From assembly GCF_003814745.1 (NCBI RefSeq), contig NZ_RKRD01000003.1:124001-188000 (forward strand): a stretch of 64,000 bases of DNA, read 5' to 3'. Shown piece after piece: positions 42,760 through 51,244 of the stretch. This stretch comes from Hydrogenoanaerobacterium saccharovorans. Its GTDB lineage: Bacteria > Bacillota > Clostridia > Oscillospirales > Ruminococcaceae. The notes under the pieces were generated by a model that was given only the letters and a program-made list of their open reading frames with translations, made no database searches and was not told the DNA's origin. Position 1 is the first letter of the stretch. Each line of letters opens with the position of its first letter. Made by a program: the position numbers and the translations under genes.

Positions 42760-43050
42760 ATGAAGAAGAGACTTGTAGCGTTGGTTGCAGCCGGTATTCT
42801 GCTTTTAACAGCATGTGCAAAAATAGAAAATATTACTTTTACGGCGACTATTGAGAATGTATCCGATAACAATATTTTGGTTGCAACTACAGAAGATGTC
42901 GGCTTTGATAAAGCAAGTGTGCGGCTGACAGATGTCAAAATAGATTTTAACCTAACCAAAGGGCAAACAGTAGAGCTTACTATTTTGCCTGAAATTGCAG
43001 AGAGTTACCCTGTGCAGGTTACTGCGGTTGATATCAAACAGGTAAAATAA
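42760..43050 (+). CDS. Small lipoprotein
   Basis: A 96-residue predicted lipoprotein: MKKRLVALVAAGILLLTACA with lipobox LTAC. The mature part is a small beta-rich domain (FTATIENVSDNNILVATTED, then LTKGQTVELTILPEI), resembling DUF3221-like or OB-type domains. Start: ATG at 42760 after TTGGAGGTC. Its last codons overlap the convergent small gene. Confidence 0.7.
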   Translation: MKKRLVALVAAGILLLTACAKIENITFTATIENVSDNNILVATTEDVGFDKASVRLTDVKIDFNLTKGQTVELTILPEIAESYPVQVTAVDIKQVK

Positions 43051-43249
43051 CTGTTGAATTAAAAATACAATAAAAAAGTCCAGATTGAAAAGAATCATCT
43101 CCAATCTGAACCTTTTTTCGATTATATGATTTTGAATTTGCAGGTTTTCTGCATACAGGATTGATTGCCCCCCATGTGATACGCTGTGCAACATTTAATT
43201 TACGGCGCGCTTTTTTACTAAGCTTCTCTTTCGGAATAAATTTTTTCAT
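43034..43249 (-). CDS. Small basic hypothetical protein
   Basis: A 71-residue basic protein beginning MKKFIPKEKLSKKARRKLNV and continuing AQRITWGAINPVCRKPANSK, then SYNRKK...DDSFQSGLF. This pattern occurs in short, uncharacterised clostridial proteins. ATG follows GGTGAAGAAG. It overlaps the 3' end of the lipoprotein gene by 17 bases on the opposite strand. Its C-terminal codons contain a hairpin (43072-43118) that can terminate the converging lipoprotein transcript. Confidence 0.6.
   Translation of the reverse strand: MKKFIPKEKLSKKARRKLNVAQRITWGAINPVCRKPANSKSYNRKKVQIGDDSFQSGLFYCIFNSTVILPV
43072..43118 (+). terminator. Terminator-like hairpin within an opposite-strand gene
   Basis: AAAAAAG..CAGATTG pairs with CAATCTG..CTTTTTT. 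It lies 22 bases after the lipoprotein stop on the plus strand, while the same bases encode residues near the end of the leftward small gene. Confidence 0.5.
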
Positions 43250-43398
43250 ATCTTCTTCACCCTTTCATCTATAGTATAACACTGCTTATTTGCTTTTTCT
43301 ATGGAAAATTGTTCAATACTAAAAAATGCAGCACAATTTTTTGTAAGGTTCAAAAAGCATAAAAATATACGTTCTTGAAATACTATAAAAGAGGTGAT

Positions 43399-43557
43399 AT
43401 GATGCCAAAAAATAAAAAGGAAGAACAAGAAATAATTAAACAAGATAGTACCCAGCAAATAAATGCCTTTATGAATCGAAGCGCTAATCATTGCGAAAAC
43501 CAAAATCAAAATCATAACACAAAGAAAGAGTCATTGGGGCCAAATACAAAGCGCTGA
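43399..43557 (+). CDS. Small 52-residue hydrophilic hypothetical protein
   Basis: Two consecutive ATGs (43399 and 43402) follow AGAGGTGAT. The product is about 51-52 residues, very polar (MPKNKKEEQEIIKQDSTQQI start; Asn/Gln/His-rich end). No family recognised. Reasonable ribosome site and a lone position between convergent and divergent genes; coding status is moderate. Confidence 0.5.
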   Translation: MMPKNKKEEQEIIKQDSTQQINAFMNRSANHCENQNQNHNTKKESLGPNTKR

Positions 43558-43580
43558 ATCTTTAAAAACAGTAAAGGTTG

Positions 43581-44771
43581 CTAAATTTGTACCATAAGTT
43601 CACCATTAAAAAGTTTGTCTATCACTGCTGCCGCACTGCCCATAAGCGGCGCAGAACTGCCGAAAAAAGAACGCTTCACGTGTATTTTTCCCCGCCCTGC
43701 CGCTGCTAATCGGTCGTTGAGTTTTTGGCTGAGCAGCCGTTCCAATGTATGGCTGTCCGTTCTACATTCGTAACCCACTATCACATGATGAATATCCATA
43801 AGGGTAACTGCGTTTACGAGCCCATATGAAAGATATTGGCAGAACTCATCCAAAGCAGCAATTGCAACAGTGCTGCCGTTGTCTGCCATATTCAAAATAT
43901 CCTCCCATAAATAATCACAATGCGGTTCGTTCTCTTTTGAGAATGACCGCATTTTTCGGTTCATCATGTCTATGTTGGAGTATAATTCCAAGCAGCCTAC
44001 GTTGCCGCAGGTGCATTTTTTACCCCAAAAATCTATGGAAGTGTGGCCCAGCTCACCGCTCTGCCCCAAATCTCCGTGAAACACTTGATTGTGCAGTACA
44101 TATCCCGAGCCGATACCGCCTTCAATGTGCAGATACAAAAAGTTTTCCATATCCCGCCCGTTACCGTAAATTTTTTCTGCCAGTGCTCCTGCCTTTGCAT
44201 CGTTCATCAAATAGCAAGGCAAACCCGTTTGTTCATGAATCAATTGGGACAAAGGTAAGTTTTCGATACCGTAAAAATTAGGCGGATTTGCAATTGTTTG
44301 TGCAACAATATCAACAGGCCCCAATGAAGCGATACCCACCGCAATCATTTTACTGCAAGAGGCTGCCTGTAATTTACGGTAATGCTGTATCAGGTTAGAT
44401 ACCAATTTTTCAGCTGAGATACTACTGTAATCAAATCGCGACTCAGCCATAATATTGCCCTTTAAATCGCTTTGAATTACAATGCAAAAGCCACGCTTTA
44501 CCAACATACCGCATACACTGGGGGCATTATCCGCAATGTCCAGCACAATCGGTTTTCGCCCTGCGCCCGAAAATTTTGGCATGGGGGCTTGTCTTTCACA
44601 AATAAAACCCTCATTTATCAAGTCTGCAACAATCTTGCTTGAAGTGGTTTTGGTAAGCCCTGTTTTGCGTGCAAGTTCAACTCTAGAAACGGGATATTTT
44701 GTTGCCACCAGCCGCAATATCAAAGCTCGGTTCTTAACTTTTACATCATTCAAGTTAAATCCAGAGTTCAA
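43581..44771 (-). CDS. ROK-family transcriptional repressor (NagC/XylR type) 1
   Basis: A 396-residue ROK repressor. The N-terminal winged helix-turn-helix (about 15-75) has YPVSRVELARKTGLTKTTSS. The sugar-kinase-like domain has the ROK signature HIEGGIGSGYVLHNQVFHG followed by GELGHTSID and the zinc cluster CTCGNVGCLELY (CxCGxxGCxE). Start TTG at 44771 after AAAGGAGTG. It diverges from the ROK kinase and SIS isomerase genes, its probable targets, with repeats in between. Confidence 0.9.
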   Translation of the reverse strand: MNSGFNLNDVKVKNRALILRLVATKYPVSRVELARKTGLTKTTSSKIVADLINEGFICERQAPMPKFSGAGRKPIVLDIADNAPSVCGMLVKRGFCIVIQSDLKGNIMAESRFDYSSISAEKLVSNLIQHYRKLQAASCSKMIAVGIASLGPVDIVAQTIANPPNFYGIENLPLSQLIHEQTGLPCYLMNDAKAGALAEKIYGNGRDMENFLYLHIEGGIGSGYVLHNQVFHGDLGQSGELGHTSIDFWGKKCTCGNVGCLELYSNIDMMNRKMRSFSKENEPHCDYLWEDILNMADNGSTVAIAALDEFCQYLSYGLVNAVTLMDIHHVIVGYECRTDSHTLERLLSQKLNDRLAAAGRGKIHVKRSFFGSSAPLMGSAAAVIDKLFNGELMVQI

Positions 44772-44805
44772 TATTTGCCCACTCCTTTAGTAATTTATTG
44801 TATCT

Positions 44806-44834
44806 ATTATAAAAGATTGTTAAAGAAAAATCAA
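44806..44834 (-). promoter_or_regulatory. Promoter of ROK repressor 1
   Basis: On the minus strand TTGATT (44834-44829), 17 bases, TATAAT (44811-44806). Confidence 0.6.
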
Positions 44835-44836
44835 TG

Positions 44837-44877
44837 AATTGGAACCAATTAGTAATAAGTGTTGACCAATTCGTAAT
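44837..44877. promoter_or_regulatory. Operator cluster between ROK repressor 1 and the ROK kinase
   Basis: AATTGG-AA-CCAATT (44837-44850) is a perfect inverted repeat. ACCAATTAGTAAT (44844-44856) recurs as ACCAATTCGTAAT (44865-44877), 21 bases later, overlapping the -35 of the kinase promoter. The arrangement suits binding by the adjacent ROK repressor and control of both promoters. Confidence 0.6.
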
Positions 44878-44890
44878 TGCATGCTATACT
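44862..44890 (+). promoter_or_regulatory. Promoter of the ROK kinase-SIS operon
   Basis: TTGACC (44862-44867), exactly 17 bases, TATACT (44885-44890). Confidence 0.6.
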
Positions 44891-44922
44891 GTCTGCAATA
44901 GAAACAGGAAGGACGTGCCAGG

Positions 44923-45900
44923 TTGAAGGTTGGTATAGGAATCGACATTGGAGGAACAAAATGTGCTGCTGTGCTGGGTAACTTAGATGCCTGCGACAGC
45001 ATCGATACTTTGATGATAGATAAAGTTTCGTTCGCAACCGAGGGCACACCTGATTCTGTGATTGCAAGATTGATTGAGTGTACCGATGCTCTGCTGAAAA
45101 AGCACAACATTTCACATGAAATGCTGTACAAAATCGGTATCAGCTGCGGCGGGCCGCTTGACAGCAAAAAGGGTGTTATTCTGGGGCCGCCGAATCTTCC
45201 GGGGTGGGACGAAGTTCCCATCTGTGCCGCGTTCGAAAAGCATTACCGCATCCCTGTGCGTTTAGAGAATGACGCGAACGCCTGCGCCGTTGCCGAGTGG
45301 AAATTTGGCGCGGCTCGCGGTTACCGCAATGTAGTGTTCCTCACTTGTGGTACAGGGTTGGGCGCAGGGCTTATTTTAGATGGCAGGCTTTACAGCGGCA
45401 CCAATGACATGGCTGGTGAGGTAGGGCATTTGCGCCTTACCGAGGCAGGGCCTGTGGGTTACGGCAAAGCGGGCTCGTTCGAGGGCTTTTGCAGCGGTGC
45501 AGGAATTGCCCAGCTGGCACAAATGCGTATTCTAGAAAAACTGCAATCAGGTGAAAAACCTGCATTATGCCCCGATATAACAAAACTTACTTCGATAACC
45601 GCAAAAGATGTTGCGGTTGCCGCCAAAACAGGGGACTCATTTGCAAAGAGTATTTTGGCTGAAAGTGCAAGTTACCTTGGCAGGGGGCTTTCGCTTATAA
45701 TCGATATTCTCAACCCCGAGGCAATTGTGCTCGGCAGCGTTTATCAGCGCAATGCAGACTTTATGTACCCCTATGTGCAACAAGTGGTAGAGCGCGAGGC
45801 GTTGCAGTTATCGCGTGAGGTATGTCGTATTTTGCCTGCCGCACTGGGTGACCGTGTGGGTGACTGTGCTGCATTGGCACTTACGCTTTTAGATACTTAA
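44923..45900 (+). CDS. ROK-family sugar kinase
   Basis: A 325-residue kinase without a DNA-binding domain. The phosphate loop is GIDIGGTKCAAVLG (near residue 5-18). The active site includes GPLDSKKGVILGPPNLPGW, LENDANACAVAEW (catalytic Asp) and the ROK signature with CGTGLGAGLILDGRLYSG and GEVGHLRL. The usual zinc-cysteine cluster is replaced by GFCSGAGI. The substrate (a hexose or amino sugar or related) is not deducible. TTG start after AGGAAGGA, followed after 23 bases by the SIS gene. Confidence 0.9.
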   Translation: MKVGIGIDIGGTKCAAVLGNLDACDSIDTLMIDKVSFATEGTPDSVIARLIECTDALLKKHNISHEMLYKIGISCGGPLDSKKGVILGPPNLPGWDEVPICAAFEKHYRIPVRLENDANACAVAEWKFGAARGYRNVVFLTCGTGLGAGLILDGRLYSGTNDMAGEVGHLRLTEAGPVGYGKAGSFEGFCSGAGIAQLAQMRILEKLQSGEKPALCPDITKLTSITAKDVAVAAKTGDSFAKSILAESASYLGRGLSLIIDILNPEAIVLGSVYQRNADFMYPYVQQVVEREALQLSREVCRILPAALGDRVGDCAALALTLLDT

Positions 45901-45923
45901 CCCCTTTTGAAAGGATAGATTAC

Positions 45924-46571
45924 ATGGAAAAGCATGTACAACAAATATTCGAACACTTATTTACTCGTTTTGACTGCCTGCGCGGCTGCGAAAAAGAAAT
46001 TGCATCCGCTTACAAGCTGATAGAGCAATGCTATGCCAATGGCGGGAAACTGTTAATTTGCGGCAATGGTGGCAGCCAGGCGGACGCTGACCATATTGTA
46101 GGTGAATTGATGAAAGGTTTTTTACTAAAAAGACCTGTTTCACAACAATATGCCGAGTTGCTCGGCGAAAAGTTTGATAACGGCACCTACCTTGCTCAAA
46201 ATTTGCAGGGGGCATTGCCTGCTATTTCGTTGGGCAACCACAATGCACTGCTTACCGCTTTTTCAAACGATGTAGCACCTGATATGGTATTTGCCCAACA
46301 GGTATTCGGCTACGGCAGAAAAGGCGATGTTCTAATCGGGCTTACTACTTCAGGCAACTCTGCCAATGTGGTAAATGCCGCTAAAATTGCAAAATCACTC
46401 GGCGTTTCGGTAATTTCCATTACGGGTACGAATGGCGGAAAAATCGCCGCTTTCAGCGACAGCGCCATAAACCTACCCGCAGCAGAAACCTACCTGGTGC
46501 AAGAGCTCACCTTACCGGTGTACCATGCACTGTGCGCTATGATTGAAGCGCATTTCTTTGCCTGTCCTTAA
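45924..46571 (+). CDS. SIS-domain phosphosugar isomerase (GmhA/DiaA-like)
   Basis: A 215-residue sugar isomerase-domain protein, resembling phosphoheptose isomerases and DiaA. N-terminal helices precede the LLICGNGGSQADADHIVGEL loop (sedoheptulose-phosphate isomerase type). The second phosphate loop is LIGLTTSGNSANVVNA, followed by GVSVISITGTNGGKI and the C-terminal QELTLPVYHALC. Likely acts on the product of the adjacent ROK kinase. Confidence 0.85.
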   Translation: MEKHVQQIFEHLFTRFDCLRGCEKEIASAYKLIEQCYANGGKLLICGNGGSQADADHIVGELMKGFLLKRPVSQQYAELLGEKFDNGTYLAQNLQGALPAISLGNHNALLTAFSNDVAPDMVFAQQVFGYGRKGDVLIGLTTSGNSANVVNAAKIAKSLGVSVISITGTNGGKIAAFSDSAINLPAAETYLVQELTLPVYHALCAMIEAHFFACP

Positions 46572-46587
46572 ACCTAACAATAAATAG

Positions 46588-46628
46588 CGCAAAAGGAGCT
46601 TCCGTTTATTTACGGAGGCTCTTTTTGC
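46588..46628. terminator. Bidirectional terminator between SIS gene and ROK repressor 2
   Basis: GCAAAAGGAGCTTCCGT pairs with ACGGAGGCTCTTTTTGC, one bulge. Confidence 0.8.
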
Positions 46629-46629
46629 T

Positions 46630-47781
46630 TTACAGTTGTTGTTCAAAATAACGGTTGAGAACCGCTGAGGTGCTGGATATGGCAGCGGCGTCTGTGCCCA
46701 GCTGTGAAGGCAGTACCTCAACCGAATGTGCTTTTCGAATCATGCATTGTCGGTCTATCATCTCGTTTAGTTTCGAAAACAGCAGCTGCGGGCGGTAATT
46801 GAACTCGCCATATAGTATTACCGAATCCAAGTCAAACATATTAATTGAACCAATAAACGAACAAACAAGTCTGGTTGCCTGATAATCGATGACTTTCATC
46901 GCATCGTTGTTACCGGCATAAGCCTCATCCACCAGCTTTTTATAATCGTCAAATCCAAACCGGCTTTTCAGTGCTGCCATGGTGGCGTACAGCTCCAAAC
47001 AACCGCGGTTACCGCAAGAGCAAAGCTCGCCTGCGCAATCAATACTGGTGTGCCCAAGTTCCCCTGCATACCCTGCAAAACCGCGGTAAATATGCCCGTC
47101 TTGCAGTATGCACGAGCCGATGCCGTCTGCAATGGTAACAAACATCGAGTTGCGGTAATTGCCCATCGAACCACAAAAATATTCGGTAACAGCAAGCAGT
47201 ACCGAGTTGTTTTCCAGCAGTATAGGCAGGTCAAATTCTTGTTTCATCCGGCTGACAATGGCACAGTTATGAAATAAACTAAAATTGGGGGGCATTAAAA
47301 TCGTACCGGTTTGGTAATCAAGCGGGCCGGGGCTGCTAATGCCAATGCCAATGACATTGTTATAAGAGATTTTATTTCTGCACAACAGTAATTGTATGGT
47401 ATCGCAAATCCACCTCAAAGCAGTACTGCTGTTTTGATATTGAGCGGTGTAGCTTTCTTCAGAATCAATCAAGTTCGAGCCAAGGTCGGTAATCGAAACA
47501 ATCAACCGCTTTCTGTGCAGCGAAACACCTACCGCATATCGGTAATTTTTCACAATATCCAATAAAATCGGCTTTCGGCCTATTTGTGTGTCGCTGGTTC
47601 CAACCTCTTTCAATTGTCCTTCTTGTATCAAGGTGGCAGTAATCATCGTAACAGCCGACTTTGTCAGATTGGTTTCTGCCGAAAGCTGGGCACGAGACAT
47701 CGGCTGTTTTCTTAGCAGGCTAAAAATCAGAGCCCGATTGTCGTTTTTTAAAGTGCTCACGTTGGAAGCATTGTTTCTCAA
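46630..47781 (-). CDS. ROK-family transcriptional repressor (NagC/XylR type) 2
   Basis: A 383-residue ROK repressor, paralogue of the one at 43581. The wHTH has MSRAQLSAETNLTKSAVTMI (about 30-50). The ROK domain has FVTIADGIGSCILQDGHIYRG, GELGHTSIDCAG and CSCGNRGCLELYA. It starts at TTG 47781 behind GAGGTTACC. It diverges from the glycyl-radical enzyme operon. Confidence 0.9.
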   Translation of the reverse strand: MRNNASNVSTLKNDNRALIFSLLRKQPMSRAQLSAETNLTKSAVTMITATLIQEGQLKEVGTSDTQIGRKPILLDIVKNYRYAVGVSLHRKRLIVSITDLGSNLIDSEESYTAQYQNSSTALRWICDTIQLLLCRNKISYNNVIGIGISSPGPLDYQTGTILMPPNFSLFHNCAIVSRMKQEFDLPILLENNSVLLAVTEYFCGSMGNYRNSMFVTIADGIGSCILQDGHIYRGFAGYAGELGHTSIDCAGELCSCGNRGCLELYATMAALKSRFGFDDYKKLVDEAYAGNNDAMKVIDYQATRLVCSFIGSINMFDLDSVILYGEFNYRPQLLFSKLNEMIDRQCMIRKAHSVEVLPSQLGTDAAAISSTSAVLNRYFEQQL

Positions 47782-47807
47782 TCCGGTAACCTCATTTCTG
47801 TAATCTA

Positions 47808-47829
47808 AACAACTCTATTGTACGTTGTT
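47808..47829. promoter_or_regulatory. Inverted repeat AACAAC-N10-GTTGTT upstream of ROK repressor 2
   Basis: Perfect six-base arms at 47808-47813 and 47824-47829, overlapping a plausible leftward -10 (TACAAT on the minus strand, 47822-47817). Possible autoregulatory site. Confidence 0.35.
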
Positions 47830-47870
47830 ATGAACGCGAAGTAAATATCTTTCAATTTTTAAAAAATATA

Positions 47871-47899
47871 TTGCTTTTTTTTGCAAGCTATAGTACAAT
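47871..47899 (+). promoter_or_regulatory. Promoter of the glycyl-radical enzyme operon
   Basis: TTGCTT (47871-47876), 17 bases, TACAAT (47894-47899); start of transcription about 47906. Confidence 0.6.
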
Positions 47900-47909
47900 G
47901 CAGGTGTAA

Positions 47910-47928
47910 TAGTTCAAAGCTTGAACTA
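47910..47928. promoter_or_regulatory. Operator TAGTTCAA-AGC-TTGAACTA
   Basis: Perfect inverted repeat with 8-base arms and a 3-base centre, at about +4 to +22 of the predicted transcript, where a bound repressor blocks RNA polymerase. The TAGTT...AACTA ends resemble known ROK/XylR operators. The adjacent ROK repressor 2 is the obvious candidate ligand. Confidence 0.65.
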
Positions 47929-47974
47929 ATTATAAACAAGACATACCGCTATGTCAATCGGGAGGGCTCTCGTT

Positions 47975-48844
47975 ATGAAAATAAAGCTGTTTCAAAAAGG
48001 ATTTAACTATTCACAGGACGGCCCCGGTAACCGGTTGGTTTACCACTTGCAGGGCTGCAATATGCGCTGCCAATGGTGTTCCAATCCAGAAGGAATCCCG
48101 GCAGTTCCGCCTTTAATGGTACTGAGCGACCACTTGCTTTCTGAAATATGCCCCTACGGTGCTATTCAAAACGGCAAACTGAACCGCAGTTTTTGCGAAG
48201 GCTGTACTGCGCGTGATTGTGTTACGACACATAAAAACACCTCACTGGTATGCAGGTGCGAAACCGTAGAAGTAGATGAACTTGTGGAAGAGGCAAAACG
48301 CAGCGCCCCTATGTTTTTTGATAACGGCGGGGTTACGCTTACAGGCGGAGAAGTTACCCTGCAATTTGATGCTGCAAAAGAGCTGCTCACCAAGCTAAAA
48401 CAGGCGGGCATCCATACAGCAATCGAGAGTAATGCCTCGCACCCCCGTTTTTGTGAGTTGTTTCCCGTCATCGATTATTTGATTATGGATTTCAAACACT
48501 ATGATGATGCAAAGCACAAGCAGTACACAGGCATCACATGCCGGAAAAACATTAAAAATTTGCATCAGGCACTCGATTCCGGCAAGTTGATGAGCGTTCG
48601 CATTCCGCTTATCAACGGCTTTAATGCTTCCCCCGAGGATATGGACGGTTTTATTGAATGCATAAAAGGGCACCACAGCGACAATGCCACTTTTGAGATT
48701 TTAAGTTACCACGAATACGGCAAAGATAAATGGGAACAGTGTGGTTTTACCTATGCGATGAAAGACGCACATGTATCCGCTGATACCGTTAAACAATTTG
48801 AACAAAAACTAAATGCGAACGGATTTCATGTAATCCGCACTTAA
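47975..48844 (+). CDS. Glycyl-radical enzyme activating protein (radical SAM)
   Basis: A 289-residue radical-SAM activase that installs the glycyl radical. The cluster motif CNMRCQWC gives C28, C32, C35 (CxxxCxxC), in the typical LQGCNMRCQWCSNPEG context. An inserted Fe-S-type region (ICPYGAI...FCEGCTARDCVTTH...CRC) is seen, as in eliminase activases but unlike the smaller PFL activase. GGVTLTGGEVTLQ and MDFKHYDDAKHKQYTG follow. The ATG at 47975 follows GGGAGGG; an earlier frame opening at 47951 lacks spacing. Sixteen bases upstream of its substrate enzyme. Confidence 0.92.
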   Translation: MKIKLFQKGFNYSQDGPGNRLVYHLQGCNMRCQWCSNPEGIPAVPPLMVLSDHLLSEICPYGAIQNGKLNRSFCEGCTARDCVTTHKNTSLVCRCETVEVDELVEEAKRSAPMFFDNGGVTLTGGEVTLQFDAAKELLTKLKQAGIHTAIESNASHPRFCELFPVIDYLIMDFKHYDDAKHKQYTGITCRKNIKNLHQALDSGKLMSVRIPLINGFNASPEDMDGFIECIKGHHSDNATFEILSYHEYGKDKWEQCGFTYAMKDAHVSADTVKQFEQKLNANGFHVIRT

Positions 48845-48859
48845 AGGAGGAAAAGTTCT

Positions 48860-51232
48860 ATGAGCATCCAAAACCTGTACACACCCGAAAAAATCACACA
48901 AAAGGCAAAGGATTTGTTTCAAGAAGAACATGCAAAAAAACGTTTGGACGGTTGGTTCTACATCAAAGAGATTCAAAAAAACTGCACCACCAAATACAGC
49001 GATTGTCCGCTTGAATTAAAAGCCGCCGAGATGCTGCGCGAGGTTGCCAAAGCCCTGCCCATCAGCATCAGCGAACATGCCATTTTTGCAGGCACACAAA
49101 GCGATTCTTTTGCACGCAGTTATGCTCTTATCAACCCCACCTTTGAGGTGGAATCGTTTGCAGGATACTGTGACCCCACTGCCGTATTCAATGATATCGA
49201 GCCCAACGATGAGATTACCCGCGATAGAATAGAGGCGATGCGTGAGCACGATAAAAAAAGTGCCTACGTAAAAGCATTGGATGACACCTATAATCCCGTA
49301 AAAAAATACACAGGTGAGGTTGCCTTTTTTATCGAGCAGGTAACCGGTCACGTCATAGCCGATTTCCGTCCTGCACTGGCACATGGTGTCAATGCATTGA
49401 TTGCTCAGGTAGACGAAAAACTCAAAACTGTATCGGATGAAACCCGCCGCACCAATTATCAGGCTATCCGAATTGCACTCGAGTCGGTTCTCATTCTTGC
49501 CGGGCGCTATGCCGACTGTGCCGACGAGCTGGCAAAAACCGCCGACGAAACCCGCAAAGCCGAGTTAAAACTGATGGCAGATACGCTGCGCAAAGTACCG
49601 GCAAACGGTGCAAATAATTTGTATGAGGCAATCCAAAGCTTCATCCTGCTGTGGCAGGTCATGTGCATGGAGCAGTCGCCCAACCCATTTGCATTCTCGG
49701 TTGGCAATGCAGACCGCATTTTTGAACCTTACCGTGCAAAAGAAGATTTGAACCGCGCTACCACCGCTGCCCTGCTCAAACATCTGTTGGTGTTCTACAA
49801 TGTAGGCGACCGCAGCTGGGCAATTTCTCAAAACCTGATGGCAGGCGGCAAAGCAAACGACGGTACAGACCTTACCAACCCCACAACTTATGCCTTGTTT
49901 GACGCTTACTACGATATGAACCTGCCGCAGCCGATCCTTTCGGTAAAACTGCATAAAAATACCCCTGCCGAATTGTATGCCGAAATGGGCAGATTCTTCT
50001 TTACTCCCGGTTGCCTTACTCCGTCGTTGTTTAACGATGACTCGATGTTCGAGGTATTGCGTGCAAACGGCGTTGAAGAATGCGATTTGCAGGATTACTC
50101 CATTGCAGGATGTCAGGAGCCGCTAATTATGGGGCGCGACAACGGCAACACCACCAACAGCTGGCTCAACCTTGCTAAAGTTCTTGAGCTTACTTTGAAC
50201 AGCGGTGTTTCCACTGTTACCGGTGCCGAAATCGGTTCGGTGCATAAAATGGCAGACCCTGTTTCACTTTTACTCAATATCCGCCCCTTGTTTTACGAGA
50301 ATCTCGAATTCTACGTAGATAAGATGGTAGAGGCGGCAAATAGTGCATCCAAAGCGGTTTCTCTGCTGCCGGTACCCTTTCTCAGTGCGCTGATGGGCGG
50401 CATCGAAAGCGGATACGATATGCGTGATACCGAACATCAGGGCACCAAATACAACGGCAGTGGCTGTCTCATCCACGGGCTTTCTGTTGTTGCCGATTCT
50501 TTTGCAGCCATTGACCGTTTGCTTGCAGAACGCCCGCAAGATGCACAGCGTCTCATCCATGCGCTTAAAAACAACTTTGAGGGCGATGAAGAACTGCGCC
50601 AGTATCTGCTCACCTGCCCCAAATACGGCAATAATATCGAAAAAGTCGACCTTGAGGCGAAAGAAATCTCAAACAAAGTATCCGATCTTATTTCTTCCAA
50701 GAAAAACTATTTAGGCAACCCTTTCCGCCCCGACTATGCAACCCCGTCCACCCATTTGCTGTACGGCTACTGGGTAGGCGCTACGCCTGACGGACGCCCT
50801 GCACGTGAAATGCTCGGTTATGGTATCGACCCGCTTTACGGTGATGCTCAATCCGGTTTGGGCTTCCGTACGCTTTCTAACATGCGTTTGCCCTTTATTA
50901 AAATGAACGGCGGCTACGCTTCACACTTTGGTATCGACCCCAAATATTTTAAAACCAAAACGTACGAAGAAAAGGGCGTCGAATTTAAAAACCGCGTCAT
51001 TGCACCGCTGTTCTTCAATTCAGCCAACCAAGAGCTTGCCCCTTTCTACCTGTATGTTAACGTTACAACACCCGAAATTTTGCGTAAGGTTATGGAAAAC
51101 CCCAAGAAATATGCGCCCAGCGGAGTATATATTATGAGGATTCATGGAACCTTTGTAAACTTCCTCGACCTGTCGCCCGCCATTCAAAATGATATCATCA
51201 AACGGCTGGATTTGCAGTCGACCTCGCTGTAA
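48860..51232 (+). CDS. Glycyl-radical enzyme of the eliminase/dehydratase type
   Basis: A 790-residue PFL-superfamily radical enzyme. The thiyl-radical cysteine is C418 in IAGCQEPLIMG, with Glu at C+2 (E420), the CxE arrangement of dehydratase/lyase-type enzymes rather than the CC of pyruvate formate-lyase. The glycyl radical is G763 in MRIHGTFVNFLDL. The N-terminal FAGTQSDSFARSYALINP and WGATPDGRPAR-like VGATPDGRPAREM motif agree. The substrate is not established; its neighbours (kinases, isomerases, epimerase-like protein, ribose-type importer) point to a sugar or sugar phosphate. A 1,5-anhydroglucitol-6-phosphate-type dehydratase is one possibility among others. Confidence 0.9.
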   Translation: MSIQNLYTPEKITQKAKDLFQEEHAKKRLDGWFYIKEIQKNCTTKYSDCPLELKAAEMLREVAKALPISISEHAIFAGTQSDSFARSYALINPTFEVESFAGYCDPTAVFNDIEPNDEITRDRIEAMREHDKKSAYVKALDDTYNPVKKYTGEVAFFIEQVTGHVIADFRPALAHGVNALIAQVDEKLKTVSDETRRTNYQAIRIALESVLILAGRYADCADELAKTADETRKAELKLMADTLRKVPANGANNLYEAIQSFILLWQVMCMEQSPNPFAFSVGNADRIFEPYRAKEDLNRATTAALLKHLLVFYNVGDRSWAISQNLMAGGKANDGTDLTNPTTYALFDAYYDMNLPQPILSVKLHKNTPAELYAEMGRFFFTPGCLTPSLFNDDSMFEVLRANGVEECDLQDYSIAGCQEPLIMGRDNGNTTNSWLNLAKVLELTLNSGVSTVTGAEIGSVHKMADPVSLLLNIRPLFYENLEFYVDKMVEAANSASKAVSLLPVPFLSALMGGIESGYDMRDTEHQGTKYNGSGCLIHGLSVVADSFAAIDRLLAERPQDAQRLIHALKNNFEGDEELRQYLLTCPKYGNNIEKVDLEAKEISNKVSDLISSKKNYLGNPFRPDYATPSTHLLYGYWVGATPDGRPAREMLGYGIDPLYGDAQSGLGFRTLSNMRLPFIKMNGGYASHFGIDPKYFKTKTYEEKGVEFKNRVIAPLFFNSANQELAPFYLYVNVTTPEILRKVMENPKKYAPSGVYIMRIHGTFVNFLDLSPAIQNDIIKRLDLQSTSL

Positions 51233-51244
51233 AGGAGAAAGCAT

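Noticed and set aside
48860..51232. Calling the radical enzyme pyruvate formate-lyase
   Set aside because: The active site has CxE (GCQEP) instead of the adjacent cysteines of formate-lyase, and the sugar-gene neighbourhood does not fit.
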